Positions 49,772 to 61,123 of a stretch of DNA of 64,000 bases are shown piece after piece. Every line of letters starts with the position of its first letter. Position 1 is the first letter of the stretch. Position numbers and translations under genes: made by a program. Origin of the DNA: DATLMR01 sp035634255 (GTDB lineage: Bacteria; Acidobacteriota; Blastocatellia; UBA7656); the NCBI GenBank assembly GCA_035634255.1, contig DASQDI010000033.1:1-64000 (forward strand). Reading direction: 5' to 3'. Under the pieces are notes generated by a model. The model searched no databases. It worked only from the letters and a program-made list of their open reading frames with translations, and was not told where the DNA came from.

Positions 49772-50845
49772 ATGACAAGCACGAACATTGCCAACCTGAG
49801 GCTATTTAATCAGCGCATCGCCGGGGCCGGGTTCGAGAAGCCGGCCGACGTGGTGGCGTGGCTGGGCGCGGTCCAGGCTCAGGATTATCTCGGGGCGTTA
49901 TGGGCGGTCGGCCTGCGCATGCGCGGGGCGGTCGAAGCCGACATCGAGCGGGCGCTCGCCGATAAAACTATCGTTCGCACATGGCCGATGCGACGCACCC
50001 TCCATTTCGTGGCGGCGGCCGACGTGCGGTGGATGCTGGAGCTCCTGACGCCGCGAATCCTCGCGAATAGCGCCGCGCTGTTCAGGCAGCTCGGCCTCGA
50101 CGAGGCGGTATTTACGCGGAGTAAAAAGTTGTTCGCGCGCGCTCTGCGAGGCGGCAGGCAACTGCGGCGGAAAGCGATGTACGAAGTTTTGGAAGGCGCG
50201 GGCATTTCCACGGCCGAAGGCCGCGGCCTCCACATACTGTCGCACCTGTCGCAGGAAGGGTTCCTCTGCTTCGGGGCGCGCGAAGGCAAGCAGCAGACCT
50301 TCGCCTTGCTCGACGAATGGGTGCCGGAGGCGCGGAGTATGGCGCGCGACGAAGCGCTGGCGGAACTGGCGAGGCGCTACTTCACCAGCCACGGGCCGGC
50401 GACGTTGCGGGACTTCGTCTGGTGGTCGGGGCTGAGGACGGTTGAGGCGAGGGCCTCTGTTGAAATGGCCGGATCAAATTTAGTCTCCGAGGTGATCGAC
50501 GGCCACACCTGCTGGCTCGGTCCATCCATGCCCGAAGCGAAAGCCGAGTCGCCGGCCGCTTACCTGCTCCCGCCTTTCGACGAGTACACGGTCGCCTACA
50601 AAGACCGCACGGCCGTATTGGACCCCTCGCACGCGAAAAAGGTGAACACGGGGAACGGAGTCTTCAGCCCGACGATTGTGATGGACGGCAGGGTCGCGGG
50701 CACGTGGAAGCGCGCGCTCAGGAAAGACTCACTCGTAATCACGGCGAGCCCGTTCGCGAAGCTCACGCGGGCCGAGACGCGCGCTCTTGCCGCGGCCGCG
50801 GACCTCTACGGGAGATTCATCGGCGCGCCGGTCGTGTTGGAGTGA
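49772..50845 (+). CDS. Winged-helix AlkZ/YcaQ-family protein (probable DNA glycosylase)
   Basis: A 357-residue protein of the HTH_42 family, which includes the DNA glycosylases AlkZ and AlkX that unhook interstrand crosslinks. The catalytic QxQ motif is present as VQAQDYLGALWAVGLR near residue 35, and the family segments RTWPMRRTLHFV and AYLLPPFDEYTVAYKDR follow. I start the gene at 49772, where the family homology begins. TATACT ends eight bases before this ATG and there is no ribosome site, so the mRNA may be leaderless; the frame itself is open back to 49712. Confidence 0.82.
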   Translation: MTSTNIANLRLFNQRIAGAGFEKPADVVAWLGAVQAQDYLGALWAVGLRMRGAVEADIERALADKTIVRTWPMRRTLHFVAAADVRWMLELLTPRILANSAALFRQLGLDEAVFTRSKKLFARALRGGRQLRRKAMYEVLEGAGISTAEGRGLHILSHLSQEGFLCFGAREGKQQTFALLDEWVPEARSMARDEALAELARRYFTSHGPATLRDFVWWSGLRTVEARASVEMAGSNLVSEVIDGHTCWLGPSMPEAKAESPAAYLLPPFDEYTVAYKDRTAVLDPSHAKKVNTGNGVFSPTIVMDGRVAGTWKRALRKDSLVITASPFAKLTRAETRALAAAADLYGRFIGAPVVLE

Positions 50846-50900
50846 GTGCGCTGTTGCGGCAAGGCTGATGCGCGCCGGCCCTCCGCTTTGATCCGAGGCT

Positions 50901-52073
50901 TCAATAAAGAAACATGGGCTTGCCCAAAACGTGCCGCACCTTGGGCCGGTACTGCTTCACGTCGTAAAGCTCGTCCACGTCCACGCGCTTGAGCCCCGTC
51001 GTCATCGTGCTTATGGGCACGTGCGTGTAGCTGCCGTCGCGCAGGGCGCACATCCTCCCCGACACGCCTTCCTGTATCAGGTCCATCGCCATGTGCGCGT
51101 AGTTGACCGACACCATCAGGTCCAGAGCGTCGGGCGCGCCCGACCTCATCAGATAGCCGAGCTGCTGGTAAACGATGTCCTGGCCGGTGAGCTTCTTCAA
51201 TGCTTCGCCGGTTATCTGCCCGATGCCCCCGAGCTTCCTGTGGCCGTAGGGGTCGGCCTCGCCGAATTCGATCACCTTGCCCCCGACCATGTGCGCGCCC
51301 TCGCTGATGCTGACCATCGCGTAGTTACTCGGGTTGGCCCTCTTGTCCTGCATGACCAGTTCGGCCAGCCTCTCCGGGTCGAAGGGCACCTCCGAGATCA
51401 GGGCGCGGTCCACCCCGGCCAGGTAAGAGCTTATGAGGCTCGTCTCCCCGCTGTTGCGGCCGAACAGCTCGATGACGGCGATGCGCTCGTGGGAGCCGGT
51501 GCTGGTCCGAAGCTGGTGGATGAACTGCACGCTGCGGGTGACGGCCGTGCTGAAGCCGATGCAGTAATCCGTGCCGTACACGTCGTTGTCCATGGTCTTA
51601 GGGATGGCGATGACCTTGACGCCTTCGCGGTGCAGGCGCTCACCGTAGCTCAGAGTGTCGTCGCCCCCGATGGGTACCAGAGCCTCGATGCCGAGGTGCT
51701 CGAGGTTGCGCAGCACGTGCGGGGTGAAGTCGCGCGGGCGCTCGTCGTCCTCTTCTTCCTTCGGGTGGTTCGGGTCTTTAAGAAAGTCCGGCTCGTCGTC
51801 GACCCTCACCTTGCCGGGGTTGGTGCGGCTCGTGTGGAGGATCGTGCCGCCCGTGCGGTCGATGGTGCGGACGTACTTCTTGTCCAGCTCCACGAAGCAT
51901 TTATTAAAACTCTCGGGGTCGTCCCTGTTGAACTTCAGCAGCCCGCCCCACCCGCCACGGATCCCATAAATCCTGTAACCCCCATCGACGGCCCGGTTGA
52001 CGGCCTCCTTGATGCAGGGGTTCAGCCCCGGAACGTCGCCGCCTCCCGTCAGTATTCCTATAGTCTTTGCCAC
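50901..52073 (-). CDS. pfp: Phosphofructokinase, diphosphate-dependent type
   Basis: Phosphorylates fructose 6-phosphate in glycolysis. The 390-residue enzyme has the N-terminal GILTGGGDVPGLN. Two signatures point to pyrophosphate as donor: GGDDTL, where ATP enzymes have GGDGS, and PKTMDND, where they have PGTIDND. The sugar-phosphate motif and the MVSISEGAH segment are present. A charged insert, KDPNHPKEEEDDER, is at about residues 100-113. It lies 47 bases after the nitrilase gene on the same strand. PPi dependence is inferred from those residues. Confidence 0.9.
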   Translation of the reverse strand: MAKTIGILTGGGDVPGLNPCIKEAVNRAVDGGYRIYGIRGGWGGLLKFNRDDPESFNKCFVELDKKYVRTIDRTGGTILHTSRTNPGKVRVDDEPDFLKDPNHPKEEEDDERPRDFTPHVLRNLEHLGIEALVPIGGDDTLSYGERLHREGVKVIAIPKTMDNDVYGTDYCIGFSTAVTRSVQFIHQLRTSTGSHERIAVIELFGRNSGETSLISSYLAGVDRALISEVPFDPERLAELVMQDKRANPSNYAMVSISEGAHMVGGKVIEFGEADPYGHRKLGGIGQITGEALKKLTGQDIVYQQLGYLMRSGAPDALDLMVSVNYAHMAMDLIQEGVSGRMCALRDGSYTHVPISTMTTGLKRVDVDELYDVKQYRPKVRHVLGKPMFLY

Positions 52074-52120
52074 GTCCGAAATCCTCGCTCAATATAATGG
52101 ACCTGTTTTTCGACGACGGA

Positions 52121-53137
52121 TCACTCGCCCGCGAGCCCGCGCTTGGCTTCGTCGATCAGCTCGTTATTGCCTTCGTAAGAGGGCTTGTTCACCCCCGGCC
52201 CACCCTCGCGCTTCGGGGGATAAACATGAGAAGCGTAAACCGGATAAGCCTCGGTGCGCAAATGCGCGAGCATATGATGGCCGCGCCTGGTCGCGCGTTC
52301 GTGCCGCAGGGCCGATATGTCGACCGGCGCGACCACTATGCGCTCGCCCGGACCGGGCGACGCCTGCGCGAGCAGCCGCCCGTCGAAGTCCACGACCTGA
52401 CTCCCGCCCGGCCACGAATAAGGCGGGTAGAACTTCAGGCTCGCCCCCTGATTCGCCGCCACCACGTAGCCGATGTTCTCAATCGCCCGGCACCGGTTCA
52501 CCACGGTCCACCAGTCCATCGGCTCCGTCGCGCCCCACGGGTCCATGTAGGCCGAGACGCGGACGAAGACTTCGGCCCCGTTGGCCGCGAGCTGGCGTAT
52601 CGCCTCCGGGAAGAGCCAGTCGTAGCAGATCGCGACGCCTATGCGCCCAATCGGGGTGTCGGCCACGGGGAACATGGGCTCGTCGTAGCCTTCCAGGTCG
52701 TGCGGGCTTGAGTGAACTTCGTAAGGTATCCACGTGTTCACCTTGCGGTACTTGTAGAGCATGCCCTCCGGCCCGATGAGGCACGTGGTGTTGAAGACGG
52801 CCCCCGGATACTTCGAGTCCACTTCGAGCATCGAGCCGGATTGGATGTAGATTCCATGCTCGCGCGCCTTCTGCTCCAGCCGCTCCGTGTGCTCGTTAGG
52901 GATGCTGACGGCGAGTTTTTCGATCAGCTCGTCGACCGACGGGAAGACCGGGGCCGCGTGCGCGAACTCGGGAAAGACCGCGAGCCTGACGGGGAGAAAA
53001 GGCGCGCTGCCCGCGACCGCCGAGTCTATCATGTCGAGCATGCGGTCGGTGTTCCTCCTCATCTGCCGGCGCTCGACCGGGTTCGGGAGGTCCGTCTGGC
53101 AAGCGGCGACCGAATACCTCAAATGCTGGTCTGTCAT
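52121..53137 (-). CDS. Nitrilase-superfamily amidohydrolase
   Basis: A 338-residue carbon-nitrogen hydrolase. The catalytic triad is visible as Glu57 (FPEFAH), Lys132 (YRKVNTW) and Cys171 (AICYDWLFPE). It resembles aliphatic amidase and N-carbamoyl hydrolase branches more than true nitrilases, but the substrate cannot be named. Its ATG overlaps the stop of the upstream TPR/FG-GAP/UnbV gene (ATGA), which indicates co-translation. The phosphofructokinase gene follows 47 bases later. Confidence 0.9.
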   Translation of the reverse strand: MTDQHLRYSVAACQTDLPNPVERRQMRRNTDRMLDMIDSAVAGSAPFLPVRLAVFPEFAHAAPVFPSVDELIEKLAVSIPNEHTERLEQKAREHGIYIQSGSMLEVDSKYPGAVFNTTCLIGPEGMLYKYRKVNTWIPYEVHSSPHDLEGYDEPMFPVADTPIGRIGVAICYDWLFPEAIRQLAANGAEVFVRVSAYMDPWGATEPMDWWTVVNRCRAIENIGYVVAANQGASLKFYPPYSWPGGSQVVDFDGRLLAQASPGPGERIVVAPVDISALRHERATRRGHHMLAHLRTEAYPVYASHVYPPKREGGPGVNKPSYEGNNELIDEAKRGLAGE

Positions 53138-56100
53138 CGTAATCCCTTCCTGCGCGTCGCGGCCGCGGGGCCCGGCGAAGCGGTCTGATCGGCGAAAGTC
53201 GTCTCGATGGGCGGCACGGTCGAAGTCACGACGCGCGTGTTATACCGCTCGAGGTAAGCGCGGCGCTTCGGAGTCATCGGGTAGGCTTCGGGCGGCGGGT
53301 AGGGGTAGCCGGTCATCCCATGAAAAGGGAGCGGCAACACCTGATCCGGGCTCGCCGAGTTGATGTCCATCTCCTTGCTGAACCCGTCCGCGTAAAGCAG
53401 GAACGTGCGCTTCCACCCCGAGGGCAATGGCGGCAGCCCCGCCGCGTCGAACGAGAGGGCCACTTCGTCGCCGGGCCGCGAGATGATGAATATGTCGTCC
53501 GTCTCCGAGACCAACTCCCTCACGTCGCCCTCGCGCGTGTAGCGTCCGGCCATCACCTTCCACGGGGAGGTGGGAGAGACGCGGTCGTAATCGTAGCCGA
53601 ACGGCTCCCGCCCGTCGGGCGTGACCTCCGCGGAGAAGCCGCGCCACCGGAGGTCGGCCCTCACGGCTTCGAGCCTCGCCATCTCGACGGGCGCGTCCCC
53701 CTCCGAAGTGTCCACGAGGGCCTGGTCCCAGTAGATTCGCATGTTCGTCCGTATGCGGACCTCCCGGCTGCGAGAGAGGAATTTTCCCGTGAGGTCGACG
53801 GCCACCGTCTGAGGCCGCCCGACCGGAATGCCTATGTCTTGAATGACCGTCCGCCATTCGCCCTTCGCGTCTTTGACCTGCAACGCGGGCGGGCTCAGGC
53901 TGAGCCCCGCCTGGTGCGCCGCGACGTTGTCGCTAGAAAAGGCGTAGTCGGTCCACGCCGTGAGCAGCAGCACGGTCCTGCCGCCTTTCGCCTTCGACGG
54001 CTCGCCCAGGTCGAGCGTCAGGTCGTGCATCTCCGCGTAGCCGCGGATGCGAAGGAGCCTGAAGCCATCGGGATATTTGCGATCCATGCGCAAAAGCTCC
54101 GCGAGCACGTCGCGCCCCTGATCGTCGGAGGCCGACACGGGCGGGCGCGCCCCGCGCGTGGAGTACAGTTTGAAAGGAGGGCGCGGCGGGTCGATCATCC
54201 CCTCGTTCGGATAGACTTCAGTATCCGCAGGGTGCGCGACCGCTACCAATTGAAGCCGGTCTAGGTAGAGCGCTTCCTCAAGCTCGTTGGTCACGCGAAG
54301 CTCGTAGCGCCCATCGCGCGGGCGCAGCCTGTCTCCAGGAATGCGCACGTACTCGTCGGGGTCGGGAATGTTGCGGACGCCGGGGGCGAGCCAGTACCCC
54401 ATCTCGCCTCCGCCCATGAAATCGGTTATGAACTCGAATCGCTCCCCGTTCCAGGCGTAAAGGTAAGGGCACGACGAAGGCTTGCGGTCAACTTCGGTGA
54501 CGGTCAGGCCGCGGGCCGCCTGCGCCTCTCCGGGCTTCGCCGATGCGACCTCCGTCTCCGCCTGAACTATCCCGGCGGGCCATAGCACGCGCACGGCATC
54601 GACCCCCGCGCGCCTGCCGATGCCGAAGACGACCCCCGAAGGCGCGGGCGCGGGGCTCGCGGAATACGTTTCGAGCTTCTGCTTAAGGCTCCCCGCGCGC
54701 GCTTCGAGCTTGGCACCCACGCCGCTGCGGTTGCTCACTTTGCCTTCGAGCCGCACGCGCACCGATTGATTCCTGTTGCCCCCGTCGTTCCTCGCCACGC
54801 GGGTCCCCCCGCGGGAGAAGGACGCGACCACGTCCGTGTCCCCGTCCCCGTCGATGTCGCCCGAGGCGAACGCGCGCGGCGAAGGCGACGACGCGAGCGT
54901 CGATTGCCACAGGGCGCTCGGCGCCGCGCGCGCGGAGACGTTATCCCATTTGGTCCCGAGGTTGCGGAGGACGCGCGCGCCCTGCTGCGACAGGAGCACG
55001 AGGTCGAGCAGCCCGTCGTTGTCGTAATCGAGGAACTGCGCCGAGGCGGCGGCTTCCGTCCCGGAGGGCGCGGGCGCGGTGACGAAACGAGTCCTGCCAT
55101 CGCTCGTCGCGAGTAAGCCCGGCCCGTCGTCCCTGCCGAAGAAGAAGTCGGTGTAGTCGTCTTTGTTGAAATCTCCGGCGGCGACCGACGTGAAGCGGCC
55201 TTTCATGCTCAACCCGACATCCGGAGCGACATCGCGGAACGTGCCGTCGCGCAGGTTGCTGAACAGGACGGGCGCGCCTCCGTAGCTTACGATCAGCAAA
55301 TCCACGTCGCGCCGGTTGTCGTAATCCGAAGGCACGACCGCGACCGAGTGGCCCGCCCCGGCGACCTTCGCGGCGTCGGTCGTGTCCGTGAATTTTCCGT
55401 CGCCGTTGTTTCTGAGCAATCTGTTGGGCGCGGGGGCGAAATCCAGGGGGAAGACCGCGTCGCCGCTCTTCGGCTTCGACAGGTCCGCGAGCCCCGCGAC
55501 GAAGATGTCGAGGTCGCCGTCGTGATCCACGTCGACGAACGCGGAGGAGACGGCAAGGTAAGCGTAAGCCGGAATCCGGGCCGCCGATGTCACGTCAGAG
55601 AACTTCCCGTCGCCGTCGTTGTGGTAGAGCGCGCTAGCCCCGTACCGCAGCACGAACAGGTCGGGCCTCGTGTCGTTGTCGTAATCGCCCGCGACCGCGT
55701 TGATGCCTATGGCCTCGGCCTTCGCGAGCGCGAGCCCCGAGCCGCCGGTAACGTCCGCGTATTTCCCCCCGTCATTTCTGAAGAGCTTTTGAGCGGACGG
55801 CGTGACCTCGAAGAGGTCGAGGTCTCCGTCCCCATCAAAGTCGAAGAGGGTGACGTTGCCGCTGAACGAAGAGGCGAGGTCGCGCTTCGCGGGGTCGGTC
55901 AGCTCGCCCGCTTTAAACGTGCGGCCCAGCGCGGGGGTCAGGGTGCCGGGAGTTGAAGTACCGGGATTAGGTGCCGCGTCCGCCTTCGTCGCGTCTCCGC
56001 TCACGATGCTCGACGGCGCGTCGACGAAGGAGACTTCGGGGACGCTGCCGTCCACGAGGCCGGGCTCGGCCCCGGTGGACGAGAGCGCCTCGGCGTACCG

Positions 56101-56772
56101 CCCCTGCTCAAGGTAATTCTGCCCGATGGTCGTGCCGTAACCCGCCTCCCGCAGAGCTTGAAACCTCTGCATCATCGTCTGCCCTTCTTCCCTCTGACCG
56201 CCGCGCGTGAGCGCGATGGCGAGGTTGTAGGTCGCGGTCACGTTGTAAGGCTCCGCCGCGAGCGCCGCGCGGAACAGGGCGATGGCTTCCGGGTATTTGC
56301 GCTGCTGAAGCTGAAGCTGGCCGTAGTTGATGTTGGCCCCCGCGTCGGCGGGGTCGATCTCCAGCACGCGCCTGAAAGCGGCTATCGCGTCTTCGACGCG
56401 GCTCTCCGATTTCGCTATGAGGCCGAGCATGTAATGGGGCTGTGGGGAGCGGGGCAGGGCCGCGCTCGCCGCCTTAAGCTCGCGCAGAGCGCCCGCCAGG
56501 TCCGGCGCGTTGTAGAGCGCGATGCCGAGATTGACCCGCGCGATTGCTAGGGCCGGGTCCGCCTTGAGCGCGCGGCGGAACATCTCCGCCGCCTCTGTGT
56601 ATTTGAACTGCTCAAGCAGAGCGACTCCCAGATTGTTCGCGCGGTAAGCCTCTTCGCGCGCGGCCTGCGGCGACGGCGCGGGGGAGGTCTGCGCGAATGC
56701 CCTGAAAACGAGCGCCACGGCGCAGACCACGGCGCAGGCGACGATTAAGGCGAACCCGCTTCTGATCTTCAT
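53134..56772 (-). CDS. TPR / FG-GAP / ASPIC-UnbV exported protein, paralogue of 38332-41772
   Basis: A 1212-residue exported protein. The signal peptide (about 1-29) is followed by TPR units (about 35-230) and a Thr/Pro linker. FG-GAP repeats (DFDGDGDLDLFEV, DYDNDTRPDLFV, DVDHDGDLDIFV) occupy about 300-650, and an ASPIC/UnbV domain about 660-745. The 445-residue C-terminal domain begins SCPYLYAWNG and corresponds to the end of the protein at 38332-41772 (shared GDRLRPRDG-like and LPLP motifs). The start at 56772 is supported by a promoter whose -10 box ends six bases before the ATG, so the mRNA is probably leaderless. The stop overlaps the nitrilase start. Confidence 0.85.
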   Translation of the reverse strand: MKIRSGFALIVACAVVCAVALVFRAFAQTSPAPSPQAAREEAYRANNLGVALLEQFKYTEAAEMFRRALKADPALAIARVNLGIALYNAPDLAGALRELKAASAALPRSPQPHYMLGLIAKSESRVEDAIAAFRRVLEIDPADAGANINYGQLQLQQRKYPEAIALFRAALAAEPYNVTATYNLAIALTRGGQREEGQTMMQRFQALREAGYGTTIGQNYLEQGRYAEALSSTGAEPGLVDGSVPEVSFVDAPSSIVSGDATKADAAPNPGTSTPGTLTPALGRTFKAGELTDPAKRDLASSFSGNVTLFDFDGDGDLDLFEVTPSAQKLFRNDGGKYADVTGGSGLALAKAEAIGINAVAGDYDNDTRPDLFVLRYGASALYHNDGDGKFSDVTSAARIPAYAYLAVSSAFVDVDHDGDLDIFVAGLADLSKPKSGDAVFPLDFAPAPNRLLRNNGDGKFTDTTDAAKVAGAGHSVAVVPSDYDNRRDVDLLIVSYGGAPVLFSNLRDGTFRDVAPDVGLSMKGRFTSVAAGDFNKDDYTDFFFGRDDGPGLLATSDGRTRFVTAPAPSGTEAAASAQFLDYDNDGLLDLVLLSQQGARVLRNLGTKWDNVSARAAPSALWQSTLASSPSPRAFASGDIDGDGDTDVVASFSRGGTRVARNDGGNRNQSVRVRLEGKVSNRSGVGAKLEARAGSLKQKLETYSASPAPAPSGVVFGIGRRAGVDAVRVLWPAGIVQAETEVASAKPGEAQAARGLTVTEVDRKPSSCPYLYAWNGERFEFITDFMGGGEMGYWLAPGVRNIPDPDEYVRIPGDRLRPRDGRYELRVTNELEEALYLDRLQLVAVAHPADTEVYPNEGMIDPPRPPFKLYSTRGARPPVSASDDQGRDVLAELLRMDRKYPDGFRLLRIRGYAEMHDLTLDLGEPSKAKGGRTVLLLTAWTDYAFSSDNVAAHQAGLSLSPPALQVKDAKGEWRTVIQDIGIPVGRPQTVAVDLTGKFLSRSREVRIRTNMRIYWDQALVDTSEGDAPVEMARLEAVRADLRWRGFSAEVTPDGREPFGYDYDRVSPTSPWKVMAGRYTREGDVRELVSETDDIFIISRPGDEVALSFDAAGLPPLPSGWKRTFLLYADGFSKEMDINSASPDQVLPLPFHGMTGYPYPPPEAYPMTPKRRAYLERYNTRVVTSTVPPIETTFADQTASPGPAAATRRKGLR

Positions 56773-56778
56773 AAAGTT

Positions 56779-56807
56779 GTTATACTGTGTCGCGCTGAGC
56801 CTGTCCA
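56779..56807 (-). promoter_or_regulatory. Promoter of the TPR/UnbV gene, leaderless arrangement
   Basis: On the minus strand TGGACA (56807-56802), a 17-base spacer and TATAAC (56784-56779) end six bases before the ATG at 56772. Transcription would start at or next to the start codon. Confidence 0.6.
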
Positions 56808-56873
56808 GATTCGCCATCTTTCTTTGCCACTTTGCGCGCGGGGGTGAGAGAATCTCTCTTACATTTTCAGACG

Positions 56874-58769
<1,896 letters not shown>

Positions 58770-58770
58770 T

Positions 58771-58799
58771 TTGAAACTTCTCCCCCCGCGTTCTATTCT
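58771..58799 (+). promoter_or_regulatory. Promoter of the HD-domain gene, leaderless arrangement
   Basis: TTGAAA (58771-58776), a 17-base spacer and TATTCT (58794-58799) lie in the 39-base gap. The ATG at 58809 is nine bases after the -10 box and has no ribosome site, so a leaderless mRNA is expected. Confidence 0.6.
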
Positions 58800-58808
58800 G
58801 TCAGAGTT

Positions 58809-59375
58809 ATGCCTACACGCGACGACGCATGGAACCTGCTCTGCGAATACACCGAGGGGGAGTCTCTGAGAAAGCATGCCCTCGCGGTCGAGGCCGTGAT
58901 GAGGGCGTACGCCCAGCGGTACGCGGAGGACGTGGAGAAGTGGGGGATGGTCGGGCTTCTTCACGACTTCGATTACGAGAAGTACCCCGAGCCGCCCGAC
59001 CACCCTCTCAAAGGCTCGGAGATTCTCGCCGAGCGCGGCTACGGCGAAGAGATCAGGCGCGCCATACTGGGCCACGCCAACTACACTAACGTCCCGCGCG
59101 ACACGCTGGTCGCGAGAGCCCTCTACGCCTGCGACGAGCTGACCGGCTTCGTGGTCGCCAGCGCGCTCGTCCGGCCCAACGGCATCTGGGACCTCGAATC
59201 GAAATCGGTGAGAAAGAAGCTCAAGGACAAGGCATTCGCGCGCACGGTCAACCGCGATGAAGTGTACGAGGGCGCGGAAGAGTTCTCGGTCGATTTAAAC
59301 GAGCACATAGATTTCATCATCTCGGTCCTGCGCGCGGTGGCCGCGGATGTCGGGCTCAAGCCTCAGGCTGGTTGA
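58809..59375 (+). CDS. HD-domain phosphohydrolase
   Basis: A 188-residue cytoplasmic protein with the metal-binding HD signature LLHDFDYEKYP at about residues 50-60, a preceding conserved His (RKHALAVEAVM) and a later helix ILGHANY. This is the small HDIG-type hydrolase seen in many bacteria; the substrate is unknown, with nucleotides or phosphate esters likely. It follows uup after a short promoter-containing gap. The stop TGA overlaps the next ATG by one base. Confidence 0.88.
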   Translation: MPTRDDAWNLLCEYTEGESLRKHALAVEAVMRAYAQRYAEDVEKWGMVGLLHDFDYEKYPEPPDHPLKGSEILAERGYGEEIRRAILGHANYTNVPRDTLVARALYACDELTGFVVASALVRPNGIWDLESKSVRKKLKDKAFARTVNRDEVYEGAEEFSVDLNEHIDFIISVLRAVAADVGLKPQAG

Positions 59376-61123
59376 TGGTGTTTCATCTCATTAAAAAATG
59401 TCTGCCGGCAATCGCCCTGCTCGTCGCGGGCGCGGGGCTCGCGACCGGACCGCGCGCGGCCCTCGCGCAAACCCTCGCCCGGAACCACGACTCTTCGGCC
59501 GGGGCCTCTGTAAAGGTCGTCAGCGAATCGCTGGCGCGCGGCGAGGAGCTGAGACGGAAGTGGAGGCTGGAAGAGGCGGAGGCGGCCTTCCGCGAGGCCG
59601 CGGCGCTCGACCCTTCGAGCCTCGAAGCGGCGCTCGGGCTGGCGCGAATATCGAGGGCCCGCTTCGATTTTGCTGGCGCGCTCAGGCTACTCGACCGCAC
59701 GGCCCCAAAACATTCGTCGGCCCCGGAACTGATCGCGGAGTACGGCTCGGTCTACCTCTCGGCCGAAGAGCCCTCGCGCGCGCGCGTCTATTTCGACAAG
59801 GCGATCCGGCTCGACCCCGAGTCCGTGGCGGCGACGGTCGGGCGCGCGGGCGTGGACCTCTTACTGCGGGATTACAAGAGCGCGGAGCAGAGGCTACGCG
59901 AGCAGATCGCCCTCAACCCCCGGAGCGCGCGCGCCTTCTCCATGCTGGCGCGCGTGCTGCTGGAAGGCAATCGGAACGAGGAGGCCGAAGAGTACTCGCA
60001 GAGGGCCCTGGCGCTCGACCCTTACGACACGGACGCCCTGCACGCGCTCGCCTTCGTGAAGGCGACCCAGCGCAAGGCCGAGGAAGTGCGCTCGCTCGCC
60101 GGCCGCGCGCTCGCGATGGACACCACCAACGCATGGGTGCGCCGCCTGTTGTCGCAGTACCTCGACGGGCAGGTCGGCTACAGGCAGAAGGTAAGCGAGA
60201 GCGCCCGGCTCCGCTACGAGCGGGGGAAAGAGCTGAAGGGCTCGGGCCGGCTGTCGGAAGCCGTGTCGGAGTTCGAAGCCGCGCTCAGCATGGAGCCGCG
60301 TTATTATCTCGCCCTGGTCGCGCTCGGCGACATATGGCTCAGGGAGGGCGACTACGAGCGAGCCGCGACCGCCGCCAGGCTCGCGATGGAGGTCGATCCC
60401 GAAGGCGCGCTCGCGCACCTGCAACTGAGCTACGCGCACTGGGGCAGGCAGGAGCGCGCGCGAATTCAGATCGGGGCCGTGGACTTTTCGGCGCTCTTTT
60501 ACAGGCAGCCCGCCGTGCCCGCTCACGAGCTGACGGCGGAGATTTTCCCTAACTACAAGTCTCTGACCAGGCGGCAGCAGATCGTGGTAGACCGCGCCGT
60601 GGCCCCGCTCGCGCGCTTCCTGCCTAAGCTCGCGCAGAGCGGCGCGCGGCATTACCTGCTGATGTTCGACGAGCGGGTGAGCGAGGTTCGCGGCCTCGGG
60701 GACGTGGCCGCGGAGAAGACTTTCGACGGCCGCAACTACGCGAGCATTCGCGGCGTCGGGGGGCTGGTCACGGTGTCGGGCATCGAGTACATAGACACGA
60801 CCGCGCGGGGCGGCTTTCACACCATCGCGCACGAGTTCGCGCACCAGGTGCATATGACCGCCCTCGATAAAGAGGACGTGAAGCTCATACGCAAACTCTA
60901 TGACAATGCGGTGCGCGAGGGGCGCGCGCTCGACTACTACGCCGCCACCAACGAGTTCGAATACTTCGCCCAGGGGTACGAGGCCTTCATATCGAACCAC
61001 AAGCGCCCGTCGGCGGGCGTGACCGCGCGCCACACCAACCGCGAGCTCGCCGCGCGCGACCCGGAGCTGCACAGGCTCCTCATGAGGTTGACGGGCTACT
61101 GGCGGTCGAAGCGCGCGAAATAG
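59375..61123 (+). CDS. Exported TPR protein with C-terminal HExxH metallopeptidase domain
   Basis: A 582-residue exported protein. The signal segment is residues 1 to about 30. About eight TPR units follow (45-370). The C-terminal domain (about 395-580) carries the zinc motif His486-Glu-Phe-Ala-His490 in IAHEFAHQVHM, and a downstream NEFEYFAQGYEAF that could provide the third ligand, as in gluzincins. TPR plus peptidase suggests processing of envelope proteins; no specific substrate is suggested. The ATG at 59375 overlaps the HD gene stop; an in-frame TTG one codon upstream is ignored. Confidence 0.82.
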   Translation: MVFHLIKKCLPAIALLVAGAGLATGPRAALAQTLARNHDSSAGASVKVVSESLARGEELRRKWRLEEAEAAFREAAALDPSSLEAALGLARISRARFDFAGALRLLDRTAPKHSSAPELIAEYGSVYLSAEEPSRARVYFDKAIRLDPESVAATVGRAGVDLLLRDYKSAEQRLREQIALNPRSARAFSMLARVLLEGNRNEEAEEYSQRALALDPYDTDALHALAFVKATQRKAEEVRSLAGRALAMDTTNAWVRRLLSQYLDGQVGYRQKVSESARLRYERGKELKGSGRLSEAVSEFEAALSMEPRYYLALVALGDIWLREGDYERAATAARLAMEVDPEGALAHLQLSYAHWGRQERARIQIGAVDFSALFYRQPAVPAHELTAEIFPNYKSLTRRQQIVVDRAVAPLARFLPKLAQSGARHYLLMFDERVSEVRGLGDVAAEKTFDGRNYASIRGVGGLVTVSGIEYIDTTARGGFHTIAHEFAHQVHMTALDKEDVKLIRKLYDNAVREGRALDYYAATNEFEYFAQGYEAFISNHKRPSAGVTARHTNRELAARDPELHRLLMRLTGYWRSKRAK

